Part shown: positions 6,857-12,822 of the stretch, in pieces
How positions within the stretch are numbered: the stretch's first letter is position 1
How the letters are laid out: each line of letters begins with the position of its first letter
Assembly (NCBI GenBank): GCA_023266155.1
Contig: JAHFRS010000007.1
Coordinates: 1 to 19,171 of the forward strand
Reading direction: 5' to 3'
DNA from: an archaeon
Lineage (GTDB): Archaea; Nanobdellota; Nanobdellia; Woesearchaeales; GW2011-AR9
DNA length: 19,171 nt
Notes under the pieces: generated by a model
What the model was told of the DNA's origin: nothing
The model's input: the letters and a program-made list of their open reading frames with translations, nothing else
Database searches by the model: none
Made by a program: the position numbers and the translations under genes

Positions 6857-7630
6857 ATGCGCTATCGCAATCTTTATAATCCCCTTGCGGTTTCTTCCTC
6901 TCAATTAAAAATGGCCACTAATTTCATCAAAAATATTGTCGACAAAAATATCACCGAAGATGTTCATAACGTCTTTACCCGCTATAGTCTCGGTGAATTT
7001 GTCAAAGAACCATTGACGGTCAAAGCCGACAAGAATGGCCTGACCATCAAGACCGGTTTTGAATATCTTAATTTCCTTCAGCGCTTTCTCTCTGAGCAAC
7101 TGAAAGGGATGGTAGAACTGAGCGGCGTCATTGAAACCGCACATGATTTGACACCCGCCTTGACTAGATTTGGCCTGAAATTTATGAGGGATAAGCGTTT
7201 TGGCAAAACCGGCAATAAATATCTGTTTGAGCCACAACAGGTTGAAGTCAGCACCTACAAAAAATTAGTGAAAGAGTTTTTCGGCGATTATCTCTTATTG
7301 GGTGTGGCCTTCCCTGGCGGGCAGCTCAAAATCAAAGGCAAGAACACCCCTAAATTAGGTTCTCCCACCAACGATTTTTGTGTTTTAAAATTGCCCGCAG
7401 ATCTGATCCCTGCCTGGAATGCTGATTATTTGTTTGATATCACGATTCCCTTTCGGAACGTGCAGATTGAGCAGACTTATCTCATTGATGTTGTTGATGT
7501 GGATGAAAAACTGTTAGCGACTGAACCAGCCCTCGCCCGAAAGAAAGCTCTCCGGCTGGGACAGATTGTCAGGAAAATTACCGTGGATGGAAATGTTGTC
7601 AAGGATTATACAATAAAATTCTCAGCCTGA
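6857..7630 (+). CDS. Hypothetical protein, 257 aa
   Basis: Well-formed single frame 26 bp after the PLP-enzyme gene and 30 bp before the tandem-HTH gene, with no clear TATA box of its own, so the three may be one transcription unit. The N-terminal half is helical and basic; the C-terminal half alternates hydrophobic and charged residues as in a beta-rich domain (YLFDITIPFRNVQIEQTYLIDVVDVDEK). No catalytic motif, membrane helix or signal peptide is visible and I do not recognise the family. The adjacency to a DNA-binding protein suggests a functional link but does not show one. Confidence 0.65.
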   Translation: MRYRNLYNPLAVSSSQLKMATNFIKNIVDKNITEDVHNVFTRYSLGEFVKEPLTVKADKNGLTIKTGFEYLNFLQRFLSEQLKGMVELSGVIETAHDLTPALTRFGLKFMRDKRFGKTGNKYLFEPQQVEVSTYKKLVKEFFGDYLLLGVAFPGGQLKIKGKNTPKLGSPTNDFCVLKLPADLIPAWNADYLFDITIPFRNVQIEQTYLIDVVDVDEKLLATEPALARKKALRLGQIVRKITVDGNVVKDYTIKFSA

Positions 7631-7660
7631 AACCAGTACACACTTTGTGCGAATACTCAT

Positions 7661-8347
7661 ATGAAACCGTCCAAGAAAGATTTGGAGGAAGCCATTAAAG
7701 ATAAGCTCTCCCCCTTACTTGAAGAAACGATGGAAAAGCATTGGGGCCTGACCATCCCTAAGCTGGAAACGGATATCACTGACCAGCTGACGAATCCACA
7801 GCTGAATATGTATATCCCTCAACACCTCACTTTTTCCCAAGCTAAACACCTTTTCAAATCTGAATTTCTCAAACGGGAATTGCAGTTGCATCGTGGCAAT
7901 GTTTCTCAGTTGGCCAAGACCTTAGCCTTGGATCGCCGCAGTATCCATCGGGCTATCAAGGATTTAGATCTTCATCGGCAGCCGGAAAAAAAACTGTTTG
8001 CGGTTCAGGATGATCTGAATAGTTTTGATTCTAAAGAGCGCTATCAGCAGGAAATGGTTGATCAGGCCATTCGGGGAACGTTAAGGCCATATAAAGAATT
8101 AATTCAGCCGCAGCAGATGGAAAAGTTTTATCAGGACGTTCCCCGGCTGTCACGCAATATTGTTAAATTCCTGCCGTATCAGGAATGGACCTGGAAAGAA
8201 GCCGAACAGGAATTTGAAATGCAGTTCTTCCAGCAGGCGCTGAAAGAAAATAAAGGCAGCATCAGGGGGACGGCAGCGAAGATTGGAATTCGACCCGAGA
8301 CGCTCTCTCGCAAGATGAAGAAGTTAGGGGTGAAGAAATGGATTTAG
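7661..8347 (+). CDS. DNA-binding protein with two Fis/NtrC-type helix-turn-helix domains
   Basis: 228 aa with two copies of the module that forms the C-terminal DNA-binding domain of bacterial sigma-54 activators. Copy 1, about residues 56-104, runs from LTFSQAKHLFKSEFLKREL to GNVSQLAKTLALDRRSIHRA. Copy 2, about 176-223, runs from WTWKEAEQEFEMQFFQQAL to GSIRGTAAKIGIRPETLSRK. Both keep the pattern of a helix, a Gly-Asn or Gly-Ser turn, an AA-LGI helix, and a recognition helix with R-x-(S/T)-(I/L)-x-R. Fis-type domains normally dimerise, so one chain may form a pseudo-dimer that binds an inverted repeat. There is no AAA+ domain and no receiver domain, and sigma-54 is unknown in archaea, so the role must be a plain DNA-binding or regulatory one. 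It is likely co-transcribed with the 257-aa gene. Confidence 0.8.
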   Translation: MKPSKKDLEEAIKDKLSPLLEETMEKHWGLTIPKLETDITDQLTNPQLNMYIPQHLTFSQAKHLFKSEFLKRELQLHRGNVSQLAKTLALDRRSIHRAIKDLDLHRQPEKKLFAVQDDLNSFDSKERYQQEMVDQAIRGTLRPYKELIQPQQMEKFYQDVPRLSRNIVKFLPYQEWTWKEAEQEFEMQFFQQALKENKGSIRGTAAKIGIRPETLSRKMKKLGVKKWI

Positions 8348-8358
8348 GGAGGAAATAG

Positions 8359-8892
8359 TCACCGTATCTGCATTACTGGCAGTTGACTGATATCTATTTC
8401 CATCTCCTGGGCGATGAGGTTGAGAGCCGTCCCGATTTCCCGCGATCTCTTCCGATAGTTTGACCACGCCTTGATAACTGTTGCCTGTGAATCATCACAT
8501 GACGCGAGTATCTTTTTGACGGGTGTGAATAAGAGGTGCAGATAGGCTGGATCATCAGAGAAACGTTCAAGCATCATCTGCTGGTCCTGTCCGGAAAAGT
8601 TTCTGGCGTAGTATTCTCCACAATCCCGGATAGTTCCCGCAGAATGAGTGTGAAATTCAACATATTTCATGGCTGGAACCAGTTTGTAAAATTCGTTTAA
8701 CACCGCCAGCCTTGTTGGTAAAGTCGAGACCTGGTTTACTTTCCCTGCTCCTGTTATAAATAAATATTCCACGGGACAAAGTTCCTGGTGTTGAGTATAC
8801 AGCAGCACGCCGCAGACTTCTTCCTGCAGTTTTGCGGCAAGATTCGTTACCTTGTCGTTAATTTCATAAGGAAGAACAATTGTCCTGGCCAT
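8359..8892 (-). CDS. JAMM/MPN+ metalloprotease-like protein
   Basis: A zinc isopeptidase-type fold is indicated by the JAMM signature. Glu25 (in KLQEEVCGVLLY) is the candidate catalytic acid, His81 and His83 (EFHTHSAGT) are candidate zinc ligands, and Ser100 and Asp103 (FSGQD) complete the motif. The JAMM consensus has about seven residues between the HxH segment and SxxD; here there are about 16 (SAGTIRDCGEYYARNF), and the usual Pro after HTH is replaced by Ser, so this is a divergent member. At 177 aa it is longer than the minimal Prok-JAB domain because of a helical C-terminal tail. Such proteins remove ubiquitin-like or sulfur-carrier proteins, but no ubiquitin-like, E1 or E2 gene is in the window. 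The start is supported by a TATA box 26 bases upstream. Confidence 0.75.
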   Translation of the reverse strand: MARTIVLPYEINDKVTNLAAKLQEEVCGVLLYTQHQELCPVEYLFITGAGKVNQVSTLPTRLAVLNEFYKLVPAMKYVEFHTHSAGTIRDCGEYYARNFSGQDQQMMLERFSDDPAYLHLLFTPVKKILASCDDSQATVIKAWSNYRKRSREIGTALNLIAQEMEIDISQLPVMQIR

Positions 8893-8915
8893 TGTAGTGT
8901 CGTCAAGGTCGGCAA

Positions 8916-8923
8916 TTTATAAA
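8916..8923 (-). promoter_or_regulatory. TATA box for JAMM gene
   Basis: Palindromic TTTATAAA, centred 26-27 bases upstream of the start at 8892 on the minus strand; predicts a leaderless mRNA. Confidence 0.6.
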
Positions 8924-9019
8924 TCTTTCTAATTTAGTTATGATATAGTAATAAAAAATTATTCTGGGCGGTCGTTCCAAGAAGAATTCTCAAATCATCC
9001 CTTCTCCACCCCCCAAAAA

Positions 9020-9028
9020 TATATAAAT
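9020..9028 (+). promoter_or_regulatory. TATA box for hppA
   Basis: TATATAAAT predicts transcription start near 9050, giving a leader of about 26 bases before the ATG at 9076, unlike the leaderless neighbours. Confidence 0.55.
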
Positions 9029-9063
9029 CCTTTCCCAGCTCACTTCTTATTATAATCATATTT

Positions 9064-9070
9064 GGGGGTG
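9064..9070 (+). promoter_or_regulatory. Shine-Dalgarno-like site of hppA
   Basis: GGGGGTG ends 5 bases before the ATG at 9076 and lies inside the predicted leader, fitting a Shine-Dalgarno (GGAGGTG-like). Its complement, CACCCCC, occurs at 9007-9013 upstream of the TATA box. Confidence 0.5.
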
Positions 9071-9075
9071 TCATT

Positions 9076-11133
9076 ATGATATGGATTGTCTTTGTGGTGG
9101 GAATTCTGGCATTATTATTCGCCTGGTGGCTGGCGAAACAGGTATTAAAGACTGATACCGGCACGCCCAAAATGCAGGAAGTCGCTGAGGCCATTAAAAT
9201 TGGCGCAGAAGCCTTTTTGAAACGGCAATATACCACCATTGCGATGATGACCATCATTCTCACCATCGTTATTTTTGGTGCCTATTTTGCCTTTGGTAAA
9301 TTTGGGTTAGGCTGGAGAACGTCAGTCGCGTTCCTATTTGGTGCAGCCAGTTCTGCCATTGCCGGAATTATCGGCATGTGGATGTCAATTCGTACCAATA
9401 TCCGAACTGCCAGTGCCGCCCGCAGAAGTCTGCCGGAAGCGTTCTTGGTTGCCTTTCGCGGGGGAGCTGTTTCGGGAATTGTGATTGTCGCGATGTCTTT
9501 GTTAGGAGTTGGAATTATCTATTACCTCTTTGGCTTAGGAGTCAGTGATCCTCAGGAAATTCCGTTCTTGATTGTTGGCTACGGGTTTGGTGCATCCTTT
9601 GTGGCTTTATTTGCCCAGCTCGGCGGTGGAATTTATACCAAAGCTGCAGATGTTGGTTCTGATTTGGTCGGGAAAGTGGAAAAAGGTATCCCGGAAGATG
9701 ATCCTCGTAATCCCGCCGTCGTTGCTGATCTCGTGGGCGATAATGTGGGTGATTGCGCCGGAAGAGGCGCGGATTTATTTGAAAGTACTGCCGCTGAAAA
9801 TATCGGCGCAATGATTTTAGGGGTATCATTATTCCCTGTCTTTGGCCTCAACGGCATTCTCTTTCCGTTACTAGTTCGAGCTATCGGTTTGATTGCGACG
9901 ATGATTGGCATCATGACCGTTCATTTGAAAAGTGAAAAAGAAAATCCGATGCGGGCACTCAATCGGGGATATTATTTCACGAGCCTTTTGGCAGTGGGCG
10001 CACTTTATCTCTCCACCAAATGGTTACTGGGTGAATCATACTTATGGTTCTTCCTAGCCGGTGTTGTGGGTGTCATCACCAGTGTTTTGATTGTGCAAAT
10101 TACCGTCTATTATACTGATGCCCATTTTCGCCCGGTGAAAAGTATCGCCAAAGCCAGCCAGACTGGACATGCTACTAATATCATTACCGGCTTTGCCGTG
10201 GGACTGGAAGCAACGGTACTTCCGGTCATTATCCTTTCTCTCGCATTAATTGGCGCGTTCTCTTTAGGCATCTTGAGTGGCATTCCCCATGGTGGGTTGT
10301 ATGGTACGGCTGTCGCGACAATGGGAATGTTAGCGACCGCAGCCTACATCTTAGCGATGGACAATTTTGGGCCCATTACCGATAATGCCGGAGGAATTGC
10401 CTCCATGAGCGGCGCAGAAGCGATCATTCGCCGAAGAACGGATAAACTCGATGCTGTGGGCAATACCACCAAAGCATTAACCAAAGGCTATGCCATCGGC
10501 AGCGCAGCGTTAGCTGCCTTCCTGTTGTTTACCGCGTATCTGGATGAAGTGAAAAAATATACTGGTCTTTCGAATGTTGTGGTGGACATCTCTAAAGTTC
10601 ACGTCTTCATCGGCGCATTATTTGGAGCGATGCTGATTTTTTGGTTCAGCAGTTCTACCATTAAAGCCGTGGGCGATGCCGCGTTTACCATCGTCAACGA
10701 AGTACGACGACAGTGGAAAGCTAAAAAAGGCATCCTGACTGGAAAGATAAAACCAGATTATGCTGCTGTCGTGGACATCTGTGTCAAAGCTTCACTCAAG
10801 AAAATGATTTTTCCCGGCCTGTTGGTTGTCATTGTCACGGTCGTGGTAGGAATGTGGCTGAAATATGAAGCGATGGCAGCATTTCTGATGGTCGCAACCA
10901 TTGCCGGCATTCTGATGGCGTTGTTGTTTAATACCAGTGGGGGAGCTTGGGATAATGCCAAGAAGCTGATTGAAGAAGGCAATTTTGGCGGTAAAAGCAG
11001 CGAGGCGCATAAAGCGGCAGTGACCGGTGATACCGTAGGGGACCCTTTCAAGGATACTGCTGGTCCCTCTCTGCACGTGCTGATTAAATTGTTGAGTACG
11101 ATTACACTGGTGCTGGTGCCGCTGTTTTTGTGA
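9076..11133 (+). CDS. hppA: Membrane-bound ion-pumping pyrophosphatase, K+-independent type
   Basis: Integral membrane pump that hydrolyses pyrophosphate to move H+ (possibly Na+) across the membrane. At 685 aa it has the multi-span hydrophobic profile of the family (about 16 helices). The substrate-binding core is intact: GGGIYTKAADVG at 183-194, EKGIPEDDPRNPAVVAD downstream, and DNVGDCAGRGADLFES starting at Asp222; the late motif with TGDTVGDPFKDTAGPS is near the C-terminus. In GNTTKALTKGYAIGSAAL, Lys466 and Thr469 occupy the positions that separate the K+-independent class (Lys/Thr) from the K+-dependent class (Ala/Gly). In an organism with limited energy metabolism it could recover energy from biosynthetic pyrophosphate, for example that made by IleRS and other tRNA synthetases (inferred). 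A poly-T tract follows the stop. Confidence 0.97.
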   Translation: MIWIVFVVGILALLFAWWLAKQVLKTDTGTPKMQEVAEAIKIGAEAFLKRQYTTIAMMTIILTIVIFGAYFAFGKFGLGWRTSVAFLFGAASSAIAGIIGMWMSIRTNIRTASAARRSLPEAFLVAFRGGAVSGIVIVAMSLLGVGIIYYLFGLGVSDPQEIPFLIVGYGFGASFVALFAQLGGGIYTKAADVGSDLVGKVEKGIPEDDPRNPAVVADLVGDNVGDCAGRGADLFESTAAENIGAMILGVSLFPVFGLNGILFPLLVRAIGLIATMIGIMTVHLKSEKENPMRALNRGYYFTSLLAVGALYLSTKWLLGESYLWFFLAGVVGVITSVLIVQITVYYTDAHFRPVKSIAKASQTGHATNIITGFAVGLEATVLPVIILSLALIGAFSLGILSGIPHGGLYGTAVATMGMLATAAYILAMDNFGPITDNAGGIASMSGAEAIIRRRTDKLDAVGNTTKALTKGYAIGSAALAAFLLFTAYLDEVKKYTGLSNVVVDISKVHVFIGALFGAMLIFWFSSSTIKAVGDAAFTIVNEVRRQWKAKKGILTGKIKPDYAAVVDICVKASLKKMIFPGLLVVIVTVVVGMWLKYEAMAAFLMVATIAGILMALLFNTSGGAWDNAKKLIEEGNFGGKSSEAHKAAVTGDTVGDPFKDTAGPSLHVLIKLLSTITLVLVPLFL

Positions 11134-11140
11134 GGGGAAG

Positions 11141-11164
11141 TCTTTCTTTTTTATTTTTTTTTTT
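11141..11164 (+). terminator. Poly-T terminator after hppA
   Basis: A 24-base stretch that is almost all T on the coding strand starts 8 bases after the hppA stop, without a stem. This matches the U-tract terminators used by archaeal RNA polymerase. Confidence 0.7.
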
Positions 11165-11202
11165 ACCTCTAACTCTCCTCAGTTAATTTTCTATCTTTTC
11201 TT

Positions 11203-11247
11203 TCAATGCTCTCCCCAATAAGTCTTATAGGCAAACTTCTTCGTCTG
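11203..11247 (-). repeat. 45-bp direct repeat copy A: orphan gene 3' end
   Basis: It matches 11694-11738 at 42 of 45 bases. On the minus strand it encodes QTKKFAYKTYWGEH plus TGA, nearly the same as the C-terminus QTQKFAYKTYLGEH of the 179-aa gene. Upstream the similarity stops sharply (an in-frame stop lies five codons before), so it is a detached gene end. Together with copy B it brackets the DUF4258/DUF2283 pair. Confidence 0.85.
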
Positions 11248-11263
11248 GAACAAATGAGTTCAT

Positions 11264-11476
11264 TCACACTGCTACCAGCAGGTTCTTCACATTTACCTGG
11301 GAAAGGGATTCTAAAGGTATCCTTTTGCTTACATCAAGAAGTTCAATTCCGAGGATATTCCCATAGACATCCAAATCGATAATCGTAAAATCGTCTACTT
11401 TTTTATTCTTGGCGAATTCCCCCTGGCGAAACTCTATATACATTGCGTCCGCTTCTTTGTCATAGGTGATTTCCAT
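11264..11476 (-). CDS. DUF2283 protein (putative antitoxin partner)
   Basis: A 70-aa protein with the DUF2283 pattern throughout: MEITYDKEADAMYIEFRQGE at the N-terminus, DFTIIDLDVYGNILGIELLD in the middle, and the closing LLDVSKRI. This family is a small beta-rich domain often encoded next to DUF4258 proteins in predicted toxin-antitoxin pairs. Here it starts one base after the stop of the DUF4258 gene, so the two are co-translated. Its stop lies 16 bp from direct-repeat copy A. Which member is the toxin has not been settled by anything in the sequence. Confidence 0.85.
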   Translation of the reverse strand: MEITYDKEADAMYIEFRQGEFAKNKKVDDFTIIDLDVYGNILGIELLDVSKRIPLESLSQVNVKNLLVAV

Positions 11477-11477
11477 T

Positions 11478-11690
11478 TTATAGCCAATATATGGTCAGGA
11501 CATTTAAACTTTTCTCTGTTTTCTCGCACACGATTTCTACCGTGCCTCTTTCGAGTTTCTTTTGATACAGATACTTGCCATGTTTCTTAAGAGTTTTATC
11601 CGGATATTTGATGGCCTCAATAACCTCTTCTTTGAGCAATTTCCTTTTCTGCAACCTCCATTCGGCATGGTGAGTGAAAGTAATTTCCAT
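11478..11690 (-). CDS. DUF4258 protein (putative RelE-like toxin)
   Basis: A 70-aa protein fitting DUF4258: FTHHAEWRLQKRKLLKEEV at the N-terminus (the typical S.HA..RM..R.I..EEV motif), then AIKYPDKTLKKHGKYLYQKK and the closing LNVLTIYWL strand. The fold is thought to relate to RelE/ParE-type toxins, so a role in RNA cleavage or ribosome interference is possible but inferred. It starts only 3 bp after the stop of the 179-aa gene. A TATA-like CCTATAAGA within the 3' end of that gene lies about 26 bases upstream of this start and could give the pair its own promoter. Confidence 0.82.
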   Translation of the reverse strand: MEITFTHHAEWRLQKRKLLKEEVIEAIKYPDKTLKKHGKYLYQKKLERGTVEIVCEKTEKSLNVLTIYWL

Positions 11691-11693
11691 ACC

Positions 11694-11738
11694 TCAATGC
11701 TCTCCCAAATAAGTCTTATAGGCGAACTTCTGCGTCTG
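11694..11738 (-). repeat. 45-bp direct repeat copy B: 3' end of the 179-aa gene
   Basis: The last 45 bases of the 179-aa gene, including its stop codon. It matches copy A at 11203-11247 with three mismatches and a 491-bp offset. It has sharp boundaries at both ends. Confidence 0.85.
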
Positions 11739-12233
11739 CATGTCAAAATATTTCTTGAGAATGGAATGCAGGCCCCAGATGCGATAATACAACTGATCAA
11801 GATATACCGCTTCCAGCTCTTTCTTGTAGACAATGTTGCGGTACCAATCCCCTAATCTCTTGGCAAAAGAACTTCCGGCAAACCGCCTCTGCCAATCAAA
11901 TTCCAATTCCCCTTCAATGACAATATACATCCGAGCATTGGTTAATGTTTTTTTCTTTCCGTCCGTATCTACTTCCACTTCCTGCTGGTCCCAGGTATGG
12001 ATGGTAAAAATTATTTTATTGCTGATATATTCCGTTACCTTCTTCTCAATGACCCAATCCAATTCCTGTTCGGCTCCCTTCGGGGAAGGTACTTTATGTT
12101 TGTAGGACTTCTCGTGCCACTTGAAGCCATAGAGCTTGGCCCAGTCAATCACCGCAGTATAGAGGCCATCAAAATCAAACAGGCCAGTGTAGCGAAGGGT
12201 GATGCGGTTTAATTTGATAGGATTCTCGGGCAT
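11694..12233 (-). CDS. Hypothetical protein, 179 aa
   Basis: Soluble protein without a family name I can give. It begins with NRITLRYTGLFDFDGLYTAV, followed by WAKLYGFKWHEKSYKHKV, a conserved-looking beta strand set (KIIFTIHTWDQQEVEVDTDG), and a C-terminal helical part (RRFAGSSFAKRLGDWYRNIV; ELEAVYLDQLYYRIWGLHS). It is rich in Trp and Tyr. The start is supported by a TATA box 26 bases upstream. The gene matters here because its last 45 bases, coding for its final 14 residues and stop, are repeated 491 bp downstream beyond the DUF4258/DUF2283 pair. Confidence 0.8.
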   Translation of the reverse strand: MPENPIKLNRITLRYTGLFDFDGLYTAVIDWAKLYGFKWHEKSYKHKVPSPKGAEQELDWVIEKKVTEYISNKIIFTIHTWDQQEVEVDTDGKKKTLTNARMYIVIEGELEFDWQRRFAGSSFAKRLGDWYRNIVYKKELEAVYLDQLYYRIWGLHSILKKYFDMQTQKFAYKTYLGEH

Positions 12234-12256
12234 GGCTGATGACTAAAGAAAGTAGC

Positions 12257-12264
12257 TATATAAA
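12257..12264 (-). promoter_or_regulatory. TATA box for the 179-aa gene
   Basis: TTTATATA on the minus strand, centred 26-27 bases from the start at 12233. Confidence 0.6.
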
Positions 12265-12312
12265 GATTTCTGAAGTGCTTCTGGACAAGCGCATGGTTTA
12301 ATGTGCGTAATC

Positions 12313-12320
12313 TTTAAATA
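12313..12320 (+). promoter_or_regulatory. TATA box for the RelB/RelE-like pair
   Basis: TTTAAATA, centred 26 bases upstream of the ATG at 12343; favours that start over the in-frame ATG at 12361. Confidence 0.6.
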
Positions 12321-12342
12321 GTTCTCTCTCATCATCAGTATT

Positions 12343-12549
12343 ATGGTACCGGAAACAATAATGGCACAGCAGGTAACAGAAGAACTGAAAGCTATTCGTA
12401 AAGATTTAGAGTTTATCAAAATCCATATGTTTGATCCCGACACCATTATGACGATTGAAGAAGAACGACGATTTCAACAGGCCTTGCAAGAGCTTAAAGA
12501 AGGAAGAACGACACCTCTTTCTGAATTAAAAACAGAATTGGGTTTGTAA
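12343..12549 (+). CDS. Putative antitoxin of a RelE-type pair
   Basis: A 68-aa, strongly acidic and helical protein (EELKAIRKDLEFIKIHMF, then IEEERRFQQALQELKEGRTTPLSELKTELGL). The last segment, with a Gly-Arg-Thr turn and the L(S/T)EL ending, matches the toxin-wrapping tail of RelB/Phd-like archaeal antitoxins. The early heptad-like region suggests a coiled-coil or dimer interface rather than an obvious HTH. It ends one base before the toxin gene. The start at 12343 is set by the TATA box; an internal ATG at 12361 would remove six residues. Confidence 0.75.
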   Translation: MVPETIMAQQVTEELKAIRKDLEFIKIHMFDPDTIMTIEEERRFQQALQELKEGRTTPLSELKTELGL

Positions 12550-12550
12550 G

Positions 12551-12808
12551 ATGCTTTCCGTAGAGTTTTCGAATCAGGCCAAAAAATTTCTTAAGAACGC
12601 CGAGAAGCAGTTGGTGGCAAGGTTAGTGGAGAGGGTTGAAAAGATCGCCATAGATCCGTTTCCTGCTGATGTCAAGAGAGTCGTCAATGTACAGGAGAAA
12701 GTATTTCGTGTCCGTGTTGGAGATTATCGGATACAATACTCTGTTTTCTTCGATCGAAATCTCCTCTTCATTTCAGATATAGACACGCGGGAACGAGCCT
12801 ATAATTAG
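12551..12808 (+). CDS. RelE/ParE-superfamily toxin
   Basis: An 85-aa protein with the compact RelE/ParE fold pattern: MLSVEFSNQAKKFLKNAEKQ (strand plus basic helix), LVERVEKIAIDPFPADVKRV (second helix and loop), then EKVFRVRVGDYRIQYSVFFD, the RVRVGDYRI core strand motif seen across archaeal RelE proteins, ending in a strand with IDTRERAYN. RelE-type toxins cleave mRNA at the ribosome; this member keeps basic residues Arg and Lys in the core and the C-terminal Arg and Tyr expected for that role. It is co-translated with the upstream antitoxin (1-bp gap) and ends 14 bp from the convergent ileS stop. Confidence 0.88.
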   Translation: MLSVEFSNQAKKFLKNAEKQLVARLVERVEKIAIDPFPADVKRVVNVQEKVFRVRVGDYRIQYSVFFDRNLLFISDIDTRERAYN

Positions 12809-12822
12809 AACTGTAAATCTGA

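Noticed and set aside
9542..9914. Minus-strand ORFs of about 95 aa inside hppA
   Set aside because: They lie opposite the best-conserved pyrophosphatase motifs and read as low-complexity Arg/Pro/Ser-rich protein: shadows of the real gene.
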